Shown: piece by piece, positions 30,515 to 39,973 of the stretch
Layout: every line of letters begins with the position of its first letter
How positions within the stretch are numbered: position 1 is the stretch's first letter
Source: a cyanobacterium endosymbiont of Rhopalodia gibberula
Lineage (GTDB): Bacteria; Cyanobacteriota; Cyanobacteriia; Cyanobacteriales; Microcystaceae
NCBI RefSeq assembly: GCF_003574135.1
Contig: NZ_AP018341.1
Coordinates: 1,488,001 to 1,552,000, forward strand
Reading direction: 5' to 3'
Length of the DNA: 64,000 nucleotides
Translations under genes and position numbers: made by a program
Notes under the pieces: model-generated
What the model saw: only the letters and a program-made list of their open reading frames with translations
Told to the model about the DNA's origin: nothing
The model's database searches: none

Positions 30515-30991
30515 TTAAAAGTCTGACTGTTGAGGAGATGATGGCTCAGAAAAATTAGCAACTAATAAAAAAATAATCCCAAAATTGATAAACACATCAG
30601 CTAAATTAAAAACTGGAAACTGAATTAATCGAACATCAAGAAAATCAACCACATATCCAAACAAAAAACGATCCATTCCATTTCCTAATGCTCCTGCTAG
30701 GATAAATCCATAACCCAACTGTTCTGTCAATCTCATTTTATTCCCCCACCAAGCTAAACCCATTAAGCCTAAACTAACCCCCAACGAAAGCCAGCGCAGC
30801 CATTTCGCTCCCCCGGTAAAAAAACTAAAGGCAGCCCCTGTATTAATAACATAGGTAAGATGGAAGACTCCTGACCAGATATGGATAGTTTGTCCCAAAT
30901 TCGTAAACCATTGAGTAACCCAATACTTAGTCATTTGATCAATTATTAAACCAGCTAGGCTAACCAGCCAAAAAAAACTGTTTTTTTTCAT
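30515..30991 (-). CDS. lspA: Lipoprotein signal peptidase (signal peptidase II)
   Basis: A membrane aspartyl protease that cleaves prolipoprotein signal peptides. Four transmembrane segments and the family blocks YVINTGAAFSFF, GNGMDRFLFGYVVDFLDVR (first catalytic Asp) and FNLADVFINFG (second catalytic Asp). 158 residues, full length. It lies 58 bp downstream of bioY and is probably transcribed with bioB-bioY. Confidence 0.95.
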   Translation of the reverse strand: MKKNSFFWLVSLAGLIIDQMTKYWVTQWFTNLGQTIHIWSGVFHLTYVINTGAAFSFFTGGAKWLRWLSLGVSLGLMGLAWWGNKMRLTEQLGYGFILAGALGNGMDRFLFGYVVDFLDVRLIQFPVFNLADVFINFGIIFLLVANFSEPSSPQQSDF

Positions 30992-31049
30992 GTGCGTTCG
31001 CCATATTTAGGATGATCTTCGACCCTAATTTCTGCTCAAACAGAGTTCT

Positions 31050-31634
31050 TTAATAAAATAAGAGTTGACGTAAAATAAAGGCCGCTACAGCGACGGCACA
31101 GGTAATCGCTAGCTGACTGGGTAAAGGATTGGTAGAATAATTCATGATCAACTCAGGCAAACTCTTAGGAGAAACTGTTGTGGGATTCAAAAAAGATAAA
31201 CCAATTAGATACACCAAGCCACACAAATGAATCATCAATAATCCACAGACAGCACTCCAGGCTAAACACTCCAATCTTCGCTTAGTCCGGAAAGCCATAA
31301 AACCACATAGCCAGGCTCCCGGGATAAACCCTAACAGATAACCAAAGCTAGGCTCTTGCCAGTAGTTTAAACTTCCACCTTGAGCAAAAACAGGTAATCC
31401 AAACAAACCCAGAAAAACATAAGCAATTTGTGATATAACTCCGGCATTTTTTCCTCCTACACACCCAGTCAACAACACGGCTCCTACTTGAAAGGTCACG
31501 CCCAGAGGTATGGATTCAACACCTTGTTGTTCCCAACTCCACGGTAAGCCCACCATAAAGGCTTGTACAAATGTACTGAAAATCGTTAACAACAGACCAA
31601 TTATTGCCCAGAGAAATTCATTGGTAGCAGACAC
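31050..31634 (-). CDS. bioY: Biotin transporter S component BioY
   Basis: The substrate-binding membrane protein of an ECF-type biotin importer, with about six hydrophobic segments. It includes the conserved SFGYLLGFIPGAWLCGF region, the BioY counterpart of the usual GGYLLGF motif. The start is GTG at 31634, inside the end of bioB (34-bp overlap), so translation is probably coupled. No EcfT/EcfA genes are in the window. The pairing with bioB suggests both uptake and synthesis of biotin are kept. Confidence 0.9.
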   Translation of the reverse strand: MSATNEFLWAIIGLLLTIFSTFVQAFMVGLPWSWEQQGVESIPLGVTFQVGAVLLTGCVGGKNAGVISQIAYVFLGLFGLPVFAQGGSLNYWQEPSFGYLLGFIPGAWLCGFMAFRTKRRLECLAWSAVCGLLMIHLCGLVYLIGLSFLNPTTVSPKSLPELIMNYSTNPLPSQLAITCAVAVAAFILRQLLFY

Positions 31635-32809
31635 CTTAAATCGGGGGTAGTTTTGAGGTAACGACGAGTTTTGATTTCTTGCGATTGTGTTTGATATTCA
31701 CCAGGAATCGGAGCTTCACCCCCTTGTAATCCTAACGATTCAACCATAGCAATATCTTGTTCTGGAAGTTGTCCGAGGGTCGTAAGATAATGTCCAATTA
31801 GCATAGCATTAATTCCAGCTTTTAACCCTAGACTTTGTAATTCGCCCATAGTTGTTTCTCGCCCTCCAGCATAACGCAGAATTTGTTGAGGCAGGATAAA
31901 GCGAAAGATAGAAATCGCTTTGAGCGCCTCAAAGGGCTTAAGTGGGGAACGTTCTCCTAGAGGAGTTCCTTTTCTGGGGTTAAACAAATTTATAGGGACA
32001 GATTCTACCTCTAATTCTCGCAAGGCAAAAGCGAGATCTATCCGATCTTCCCAAGTTTCTCCCATGCCTAAAATGCCCCCCGTGCAAGACTGAATGCCTG
32101 CTTCTTTAAGATTTTTCACGGTTTTGACGCGATCACGCCAACTGTGGCTACTAACAATTTTAGGATAAAAGTTCTCGGAGGCTTCTAGATTATGATTGTA
32201 GCGGGTAACTCCAGCTGCTCTCAAGGATCGGGCTTGCTCAAGGGTAATTTCTCCCAAAGCACAGCAAGGTTTAATATTTGTTTCGGTGGTAATTAGTTGG
32301 ACAGTTTCTAAAATTTGCTCAAATTCTTTGGAGTTTGCTCCTTGGTATTTGGAACCTCGCCCTTGACTTACTAAACAAAATCTTTTTGCCCCTGCTGCTG
32401 CTGCAGATTTAGCTCGGTCAAGAATTTCTTCGGAAGACTTTAGCCCATAAATGGGAGAATCTTCTCCCTGATGGTGAGCAGACTGGGAACAAAAGCTACA
32501 ATCTTCTGAACAGTTCCCTGATTTCACGTTGACAATGCTGCACAGATCCACTGTTGTCCCACAACAGGCATGCCTAATATAATCAGCCGCCTCGCATAAT
32601 AACAGAATATTCTCTTGTCCTTCAATTTCTGTGAGGGTCAGGGCTTCTGATTTAGTAATGCAAGTGCCCTCAATAATTCTTTGGGCTAATTGATTAAGCC
32701 AGTCCTTTAAAGTTTGTTTTCCTTGATGAAGTAGGGAAATAGTTAGAGGAGAGGAGGATACGGATACTTGAACCACAGTTGGCTTTTCCTGATGCTGTTT
32801 TAGAACCAT
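31601..32809 (-). CDS. bioB: Biotin synthase
   Basis: A radical-SAM enzyme that inserts sulfur into dethiobiotin. The cluster-binding motif CSEDCSFCSQS has Cys 100, 104 and 107. YNHNLEAS, GGILGMGET and INLFNPRKGTPL are family blocks, and Arg in QILRYAGGRE should hold the auxiliary 2Fe-2S cluster. 402 residues, longer than usual (about 320-370), owing to a roughly 50-residue N-terminal extension. The ATG at 32809 has no ribosome site at the proper distance: AGGAG lies 6 bp before a different ATG (32823) that opens a seven-codon frame in another phase. The gene heads bioB-bioY-lspA. Confidence 0.93.
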   Translation of the reverse strand: MVLKQHQEKPTVVQVSVSSSPLTISLLHQGKQTLKDWLNQLAQRIIEGTCITKSEALTLTEIEGQENILLLCEAADYIRHACCGTTVDLCSIVNVKSGNCSEDCSFCSQSAHHQGEDSPIYGLKSSEEILDRAKSAAAAGAKRFCLVSQGRGSKYQGANSKEFEQILETVQLITTETNIKPCCALGEITLEQARSLRAAGVTRYNHNLEASENFYPKIVSSHSWRDRVKTVKNLKEAGIQSCTGGILGMGETWEDRIDLAFALRELEVESVPINLFNPRKGTPLGERSPLKPFEALKAISIFRFILPQQILRYAGGRETTMGELQSLGLKAGINAMLIGHYLTTLGQLPEQDIAMVESLGLQGGEAPIPGEYQTQSQEIKTRRYLKTTPDLRCLLPMNFSGQ

Positions 32810-32834
32810 ATGAATTGTATCATGAGGATCTCCT
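32800..32834 (-). promoter_or_regulatory. AGGAG box and seven-codon upstream frame over the bioB start
   Basis: On the minus strand, AGGAG (32830-32834), a 6-bp spacer and ATG (32823) begin a frame of seven codons ending TAA at 32800-32802, overlapping the bioB ATG (32809). Either bioB is translated by reinitiation or its original N-terminus was displaced by a small indel. Confidence 0.6.
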
Positions 32835-32937
32835 ATATGTCTGAACTGACATAGTTTTAGCTAAATATATAGATAATTTTGGCTAAAGGTCTATGTAAAA
32901 ATTAAACTTTTTTGCCCTTATAACAAGTTAATTTAGC

Positions 32938-32943
32938 TATAAT
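32938..32943 (+). promoter_or_regulatory. -10 element for the pterin dehydratase gene
   Basis: A consensus TATAAT lies 32 bp before the ATG at 32976; TTGCCC at 32912-32917 could be a poor, widely spaced -35. A GGAG box precedes the start codon. Confidence 0.45.
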
Positions 32944-32975
32944 GTTGACAATGTAAAGAACTGGAGTAAACTATT

Positions 32976-33320
32976 ATGAGTAATCTTACAAAACAAGAAC
33001 TTGAAGCTTGTAGTGCTGATACTCCTTCTGTTGTTCCAGAAGAAGTTAAACAGTTAAAAAAACAGATTTCTGATTGGCATGTCGTTGAAAAACAAGGACA
33101 GTTAAAACTAGAAAAATTGTATAAATTTCCAGATTTTCAACAAGCAATTTCCTTTACCAAGGCGATCGGAGATCTCGCTGAATTAGAAGGGCATCATCCA
33201 GCTTTATTGACAGAGTGGGGGAAAGTTACCGTGTCCTGGTGGACCCATGATATTGCTGGACTTCATAAGAATGACTATATTATGGCGGCTAAAACTGATG
33301 AAATAAGAGAAAAATTCTAG
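32976..33320 (+). CDS. phhB: Pterin-4a-carbinolamine dehydratase
   Basis: Dehydrates 4a-hydroxytetrahydrobiopterin; in bacteria without pterin hydroxylases the role is less clear. 114 residues with the family motif EGHHPALLTEWGKVTVSWWT followed by HDIAGLHKND, containing the active-site His residues. Divergent from bioB. The frame is intact and the length normal. Confidence 0.92.
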   Translation: MSNLTKQELEACSADTPSVVPEEVKQLKKQISDWHVVEKQGQLKLEKLYKFPDFQQAISFTKAIGDLAELEGHHPALLTEWGKVTVSWWTHDIAGLHKNDYIMAAKTDEIREKF

Positions 33321-33364
33321 AATTTTCTGTTTTTTAAGAAAAAGTGACATAGCTGGTCAGCTTT

Positions 33365-34592
33365 TTAGTTTCCAGTTGTATCGGTGGGACTAACTTTATC
33401 AATTATCTCAGTATTTCCACTGCCTTGACTGTCCAGACGTCAGAAATTCAGACTACGTCCCCATTCTTGTCGATATCAACTTTACTATTAGCTCCTTGAT
33501 AATTAATGTCTTTTCCACTACGAACTAACTCCATTGCTTCGTAGAGATCAGTAATTTCTATTCCAGGCGCATTAGCCACCTCCCGAATTTTACTTCGGAT
33601 TCCTTGTCCTAATGTTGGCACCTGCTGCTTCTGCTGCCAACATTAGGACAATGGTAGCATCCAAACTATTGGGGATAAAGGCAGTAAGTTGATTACCTGT
33701 TGTGTTTTTCTATTTAATAGTGAAAGACCCCGCTGGAATGAATATTATATTAGCTGTTTTACCAACTTATTTCACAAAATCTTCTGAGTAAACTCCATCA
33801 GTCAATAGTAAAATTATCCCTTCAGTTAACCCTTGTCTGTAAGCCGCTTGTAATAAAACACTTCCTGTTTTGGAATAAAGAGCTGTTGCCACGGCGTCGA
33901 GTTGGCTGGCAAAAGATGCTGCTTCACTATCGAAGACAGTCGCTTTAGGAGCATAACGAATGAGCTTGTGTTTACCCGTCATTTTTCCTCCCTGCTTTTT
34001 AAACATAGAGACAAATTTTCGTTTAAACCCAACTCCATAGTCGTTATTAATTCACTACTGTTCCAATAGTGTTGAAGCCTTTTTTATTTGCTAAGGCTGC
34101 TAAAGCTCGAGCTCGATAGGTGACAGAAAAAGCTATTATAGCCCAGTATTCCTGGAAATTACTGTTTTTTACTTGTTCAGTAAAAACTGGACTAGTGCTA
34201 CCGGAGTAGTCTAACATCACATTATTTTTAACTGTAAAAGTAAAAGCTGCACTTGATACACTACTAATAAATACCCCGACTACTCTCGTAACTTTATCAA
34301 CTTTTGCTAATTTTGTCATAGCTAACACGCCGGCGATAGAATCAGTTCGAGTGTCTTTAGTAATGAAAATAACAGACTTGTCATTAACTCTACCACAAGC
34401 GTTAATTTCATCTATGGCTAATTTAACAGCTTCAGGTATATTCTGACTAATTTAAGATAAATCACAAGTTACTGGTAATAAAACCTCTGATTTGAGTCCA
34501 TCAGAGAAAGAGGAGTAAATCCTTTGTTTGTGTCCTCTATCAGAACCAACCAATAAGTTACTGCTTAAAATAAGGGCTAGAGTTAAGGGCAT
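33365..34592 (-). pseudogene. Dead ABC transporter substrate-binding protein, branched-chain amino acid type
   Basis: Frames joined across breaks give a periplasmic binding protein. They comprise a signal-like start (MPLTLALILSSNLLV), AVKLAIDEINACG, ISSVSSAAFTFTVKNNVMLD with YSGSTSP, and NDYGVGFKRKFVSMF. QAAYRQGLTEGI, VLMLAAEAAGA and YEAMELVRSGKDINYQGAN complete it. The last block is the conserved C-terminus of LivJ-like receptors. At least two in-frame stops and several frameshifts destroy it, including one at 34060-34050 and one at a perfect 17-bp inverted repeat (33604-33651). No permease or ATPase partners are nearby. Confidence 0.85.
33604..33651. repeat. Perfect 17-bp inverted repeat at a frameshift
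   Basis: TTGTCCTAATGTTGGCA (33604-33620) and its exact complement (33635-33651), with a 14-nt loop, inside the dead binding-protein gene. Both arms fall on sequence that codes for conserved parts of the protein (VLMLA and TLGQG), and the frame changes between them. Confidence 0.85.
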
Positions 34593-34763
34593 AGAAGATT
34601 TCAAAAAAATTTTCTTAAAAAACAGCTCATCATCTAGTTTACTCTCATGTAAATTGTTTTTTTGAGTGTTTTATTTTAAAAAGCACATGAATCTTGAACA
34701 AGATTGTGAAAGCTAAGAATAAGTCGCTATGCTTTGAAGGTCAAAGTTACACAAGTTTAAGAA

Positions 34764-34850
34764 CGGAGAGGGAGGGATTCGAACCCTCGATGGGTGTTAC
34801 CCCATAACTCCTTAGCAGGGAGCCGCTTTCAACCACTCAGCCACCTCTCC
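34764..34850 (-). tRNA. trnS-GCU: tRNA-Ser (GCU)
   Basis: An 87-nt class II tRNA. The acceptor stem GGAGAGG / CCTCTCC is perfect, the anticodon GCT is at 34814-34816 (complement), there is a long variable arm, and the T loop is TTCGAATC. CCA is not encoded. No damage seen. Confidence 0.95.
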
Positions 34851-35343
34851 AAAGCACGTCAGCTAATGGTAGCATATTTTGTGTAACCAAAACTATTTTT
34901 TGGCTCTTGATTTCTATTTGTCTTCAACTTAAGGATTTTTTAAGCTTATAGCAAGCTACACATTGATAAATTACGTCAAATATAAATTGTTCGGAATAAA
35001 TAAAGCAATAGCTACTGTAATAGCTATTGAGCTAACATAAAATTGATCAATTATTTCTGGGTTTTTAAATAACTTATACCATTCTTTTTTAACTGAAGTT
35101 AACTGATATAATGAAACCTAATTACTGGTAATTTTAATAAATTGTTAAATATATTAGATAAGTAATTATAGCCGGGATGCTGAAATTAGAAGAAAACACT
35201 AAATATAGAATTTAATTAACAAATAGTAGCCTATTTCTTTTTGAAGGTCCTATTAAAGATAATTGATTATAAAAATATTCTCTATACTTTATCAGTTTTC
35301 TACTCTTAATTTTTTTGTAAGCACTTCATTACAATGATTTTTG
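34851..35343. other. Gap between tRNA-Ser and the DUF309 gene
   Basis: Nothing recognisable. Confidence 0.5.
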
Positions 35344-35742
35344 CTAATGGTTTACCGTGAGGATATAGGGAAAACGTTGAGCGTCATTCTCTGAAATATT
35401 TTCGAATTGTTTAGCCACCACCGCAATTTCCCCAGCGTCAGTTTGTTGGAGATAGTTTAATAGTTTTTGACTTTCTTTTACTAAACTAGATACATCAATC
35501 TCTTGATAGTCAGGTTGATAATGACTGAGCCGTCTAACACCTTCCCCTAACAAAATTACTGCCCCACGCCAATTATGGTTTCCCAGATGATAACAACCAA
35601 CAGCAATTTGTAGAATACCTTGATAAAATTGCCTATCTGGCTCTATAGCATCTATCCATAGAGCCTCTAAGGTATCATGACAACTATAGAATTCCCGATG
35701 GTTGAATTGCTCAACTCCTTGCCAAAATTGCTTTCTTGACAT
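35344..35742 (-). CDS. DUF309 protein
   Basis: 132 residues of the DUF309 family, recognised by FYSCHDTLEALW and QGILQIAVGCYHLGNHNWRG, an all-helical fold of unknown function common in cyanobacteria and plastids. It begins 8 bp after the ftrC stop on the same strand, so it is co-transcribed with ftrC. Intact. Confidence 0.88.
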   Translation of the reverse strand: MSRKQFWQGVEQFNHREFYSCHDTLEALWIDAIEPDRQFYQGILQIAVGCYHLGNHNWRGAVILLGEGVRRLSHYQPDYQEIDVSSLVKESQKLLNYLQQTDAGEIAVVAKQFENISENDAQRFPYILTVNH

Positions 35743-35750
35743 AGTTTTGT

Positions 35751-36119
35751 TTAAGAACCTATATTGTCGCGAACCTCTTTGATGTATTCAAGGCTAATCT
35801 GTTGTTGATCTCCTGCAAAGTCGTTATCTGGGGTGATAAACAGCATGCAATGACACTCCTTACGTTCACGCATGGGAACACATGGACAGTTCCAAAAAGT
35901 ATTTTTTACTTCAGCCTCTTTATCTTCGTAATGACGACAAGGGCACAAAGGAGCACCTAATTCCTGTTTATGTCTTGCCAGTCCTTCAATAACTACTGCC
36001 GTTACCGATAATTCACTACAAAAGTAAGTATCAGTCTGTTTTGCATATTGTTCAGCAAAGTTTTTCATTGCCTCTAGAGTTTTATCACTGTATCTCGAGT
36101 CAGTATTGGCTGAAGTCAT
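35751..36119 (-). CDS. ftrC: Ferredoxin-thioredoxin reductase, catalytic chain
   Basis: Transfers electrons from ferredoxin through a 4Fe-4S cluster to the disulfide of thioredoxin. All cysteine motifs are present: CSELS, CPCRHY, CPCVPMRERKECHCMLF, giving the cluster ligands and the redox disulfide. 122 residues, slightly longer than the usual 115 or so. In photosynthetic cells ferredoxin is reduced by photosystem I; here it would need another source such as FNR run backwards or a pyruvate oxidoreductase. Operon with the DUF309 gene. Confidence 0.95.
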   Translation of the reverse strand: MTSANTDSRYSDKTLEAMKNFAEQYAKQTDTYFCSELSVTAVVIEGLARHKQELGAPLCPCRHYEDKEAEVKNTFWNCPCVPMRERKECHCMLFITPDNDFAGDQQQISLEYIKEVRDNIGS

Positions 36120-36348
36120 GGAGTTTGTACAAAAATTAATTGAGGTTCCTTGTTCAACTTAACACTTTTTCACAGTCATCAGATAATAAACATTTTTCTG
36201 ACGTTTAAATGTTTTTAATCTCTCGAATTATCTCTATTCTAAATTATGACCTATTCTACCATAACGAAAGTAAAATTTTTGTTTTTTTGTCTAATTTCGG
36301 ATATAAACCCAGTCGAGAGTCTAATCTTTTGGTTTATCTTAAGCATTT

Positions 36349-36398
36349 CTGGATGGAAATCCTCTATTCCTGTTTCCCAATCGGGGATTACCATCCAG
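36349..36398. repeat. 14-bp imperfect hairpin upstream of ftrC
   Basis: CTGGATGGAAATCC (36349-36362) pairs with 36385-36398 with one mismatch, about 230 bp upstream of the ftrC start. Its base composition is richer in G/C than the surroundings. It may be a leader element, a lost terminator or part of a vanished RNA. Confidence 0.4.
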
Positions 36399-36419
36399 GA
36401 AAACACTTTTGATAAAACA

Positions 36420-38701
36420 TCATAATTTTATGTTAAACTCTCACTAGATTTATCCAATACTAATAAATATATAAATTACAGAAGTTCTAAGTTACAGCTC
36501 AATATTGTCTGTAATAATCCTATTTAAATCCTTAAATTGCTGCGGGCAGTATTGAAATTATTATTTAGATTTTTGCCAGAAAACTTTTTCAGAAAAGAGA
36601 TGAGGGACTGTTAATATGTACTGTTCAAAAACTTTGACTATACAAAAGGGATATCTTTAGTTAAGTGATGTTTATTTCTAATAATTACAGGTGATTATCT
36701 TGAATCGATCAATTACTCATTATCACTTTTCTAAAAAAGAGAAAAATCACCTCATTTTAAGTATAAAAATGCAAAGCAATCGATTAACTATGAGAATTTA
36801 ATAAAATCATAAAGATAGTTGTTATCCATAAAAAATTAAAGAGTAAATGCTATGTTTTAGTCTTAAGTTGATGATAATAAGTAAAAATTATAGTTATCAG
36901 CAAAGAAGAAAAGCCATAAGTACTCAACTAGAGTTAACTTATTTTAATACTACAAATAGTAGGTCTAATCTTGGTATTTATAAAAATTTATCTAAGCATC
37001 AACGTAGATTAAAATATTAGCAACTAATAAAAGAAATTATTAATCAAAAGACAATAATATTGGTTATATCAAATCTTAAGAAAGATAATTATAGCTACAA
37101 ATATCTAATAATTAATAGAAAAAGTACAAAAATATATTAAATGTAAATGATTTTAAGTACTTAATGATTTAAATAAAAAGTGTAGATATAACTGAAAAGT
37201 ACTATTTCTTTACTAAAAATTTTTCTAAAGATAAACTATTCCATATAGTTCTTTATATTAAAATAATTGCTGCTTAAATTTAAGCCAGTATAGTAAAAGG
37301 ACATAGAGTGACGAGGAATAAAGTATGTCGGATATTTAAGCATGGCTCAAGCTTCAGTTAATAAGAAACAAGATTTATTTGAATTTATTTAAAATAATAT
37401 CATTTGACTTTTTTAAAAAATATAAATATTTTCTATATTTTTATATATAATGTAAAAAAAAGGATATTCACTAGATTTATCAATACTTATTTATTAATTT
37501 TAAGCCATCAAATAAATTTAGGGATTAATTTAATGACTTCAGGTTTTATTGTGCTCTTTATTTAAAGATTTAAGAGTATATTAGACAGACTGTAAAATAG
37601 TATTACAATAATTATATTCATGTTTTAAAATAGGTAATCTTAACAAGAATAAAAAAGTAAATTTTTTATTATAAACGTTTAAATTTATATATAAGTAATC
37701 TATTTATTAGAATAAGTAACTATCAATAAATAAAACTATGTTTTTTTGTTTATAAAGCAGTAAAATACGAGAATTAAACTACTTTTATATTCTAAATTAA
37801 TAGAATTTTATAAAAAAAATAATTGTAAATAATTAATCGAAGAAAATGAGTTGATTTTTTTTAGTTAGCTGTTATTCTTTTTATATAGTTATGCCTATAG
37901 AGGTATAACTATATCGACAATTTATGTAAATTTTTACTTTATTTTTTTAACAATACATTTTTAATTTATAAAAAATTTACCAATTAAATTTTACACTAGC
38001 TTAGGAATATATTTAATATATATATATTAATTTTGACTTTAAAATTAAAAATCTACTACAATTGTTTACTACTCAAAATAATTTAAATTTAAAATAAAAA
38101 ACTATGAAAATTTAGTAACATCTAACTAAGTGTTTAAAACATTAATATGCTTTACCCATAGACTAATTAAAGATTTTTACCGGAATAAAATCAATAAAAC
38201 TAGTTTCTGTAATTTTTTCTTTATAAATTTATAAAAAATAGCATAATGAAATTCTTGTCCAAAATATTAAGTTTAATAAGGTAAACTCTTTTTTCGGAGG
38301 TTTGATACACTGATACATGACAAACAATTACAATGGTCACAATTACGTTTCTTATCGAACAAAAATAGTATCTTTATTTCTACAATAAATGCTGTCAGTT
38401 TGAGAACAAAATGGCAATGCTATTTCAAGTTTTGATAGATATCAGATTAAATTTTATCTTCATAGCATTTTACTTTAATAAATACTGTTTTTTGTTTCAA
38501 CCTTAATTTCTATTAAATTAAGATTAAAACAAGCTAGAGCTAAACTATTTCATTGATTTTTTTTGCTAAGATAAAAGAAAATTTTTGTATCAATTTTCTA
38601 AAAAAGCTATATATTCTTGTAAGGTTCAATAACTACCGATCTCCACGATGTTTGCTTCCGTAATCAAGGTGGTAAAAATGATATTAAATAATATGGCTTA
38701 A
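36420..38701. other. 2.3-kb AT-rich desert
   Basis: No frame, remnant or strong hairpin that I can support. Long runs of A and T dominate. Confidence 0.6.
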
Positions 38702-39658
38702 CTAAACGTCAAACTTTTCATAAGCTTCTACAATTTTTTGAACTAATGGATGTCGAACCACATCTACCTGAAAAAATTGACAAAAAGCAATGCCTTCTAC
38801 TGACTTCAAAATTTTTGTTGCTATTACTAATCCTGAGTCTTGATGACGAGGTAAATCGGTTTGAGTGATATCTCCAGTTACCACCATTTTTGAACCAAGA
38901 CCTAAGCGTGTCAAAACCATCTTTAATTGAGCAGGAGTGGTGTTTTGAGCTTCATCAATAATTATAAAAGCATTACTCAAAGTTCGTCCTCGCATGTAAG
39001 CTAAAGGCGCAATTTCTATTTCTCCTCGTTCAATTAAAATAGGAATTCGTTGAGGCTCAATAAACTCATTTAAGGCATCATAAAGAGGACGTAAAAAAGG
39101 ATTGACTTTTTGTTGTAAATCTCCTGGTAAAAACCCTAATTTTTCTCCTGCTTCTACTGCAGGACGGGTTAAAATTAAGCGTTCACATTGATTATTTAAT
39201 AATGCTTGTACAGCTAAAACAGCTGCCAAAAAAGTCTTTCCAGTTCCAGCTGGTCCAATACAAAAGGTAATATCATGAGTTTGAACTGCTTTAATATATT
39301 GTCGTTGACGAAATGTTTTTGCACGAATAATTTCTCCCCGTCGAGTTTTAGCTAAAACTGATTGTTGTAAGTTCTTATATTCCTCAGTTTGTCCTGTATC
39401 TATTGCTTGAAAAGCTGTCATTAAATCAGGACAGGAAATTGTTTTTGCTTCCTGCCAATAGGGTTGAAGTGATAGCACCACTTGTATTGCCCGTTTTACA
39501 GGTTTTTCTTTCCCATAAATCTGTAACTCTCGACCCCTTAAAACTAAGTTAGCCCCAGTATGATGGGATAAAAATTTGAGGTTTTCATCCCTAATTCCCG
39601 CCAAAGCAATGGCACTTTCATGGCTTGGTAGTTGGACAGTTTGGGAGATTTCAGTCAT
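38702..39658 (-). CDS. phoH: PhoH-family ATPase
   Basis: 318 residues. An N-terminal KH-like part (ENLKFLSHHTGANLVLRGRE) is followed by the PhoH ATPase domain with Walker A GPAGTGKT at residues 135-142, Walker B FIIIDEAQN and the arginine-containing TRPAVEAGEKLGFLPGDL. The family is linked to RNA metabolism and phosphate starvation; the exact role is unknown. Intact and monocistronic here. Confidence 0.93.
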   Translation of the reverse strand: MTEISQTVQLPSHESAIALAGIRDENLKFLSHHTGANLVLRGRELQIYGKEKPVKRAIQVVLSLQPYWQEAKTISCPDLMTAFQAIDTGQTEEYKNLQQSVLAKTRRGEIIRAKTFRQRQYIKAVQTHDITFCIGPAGTGKTFLAAVLAVQALLNNQCERLILTRPAVEAGEKLGFLPGDLQQKVNPFLRPLYDALNEFIEPQRIPILIERGEIEIAPLAYMRGRTLSNAFIIIDEAQNTTPAQLKMVLTRLGLGSKMVVTGDITQTDLPRHQDSGLVIATKILKSVEGIAFCQFFQVDVVRHPLVQKIVEAYEKFDV

Positions 39659-39918
39659 AAAACACTAAAGATTATAGTTAGGATGTAAAGTACAACTTTT
39701 TTACTAATCTAAACATAGAGTCTAAGAGGCTGTTGATAAAGTAAATTTTAAGGGAATTATTGAGTATGTATTAAACTGTAAGCCTCAGACAAATATTTTG
39801 TGACGTTACAGTAAAGAGACAAAAAAGAGAAATTGCCCGAAAAACTATAATGTACTTAACAAAACCTACTTAATGTTTAGTTTAAGAATATTTTCTAAAC
39901 TTTAGTAAATAAATTAAA

Positions 39919-39947
39919 CAAAAAAAGAGAGGAGATTAACCTCCTCC
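39919..39947 (-). terminator. Terminator of ndhH
   Basis: On the minus strand GAGGAG and CTCCTC form a short stem (39929-39946) followed by a T-rich run, 28 bp past the ndhH stop. Confidence 0.7.
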
Positions 39948-39973
39948 AAAAATTAATTATCATTAGAAAACCA

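Noticed and set aside
36209-36412. 67-codon plus-strand frame opposite the ftrC leader
   Set aside because: Atypical composition; its end is explained by the hairpin at 36349-36398.
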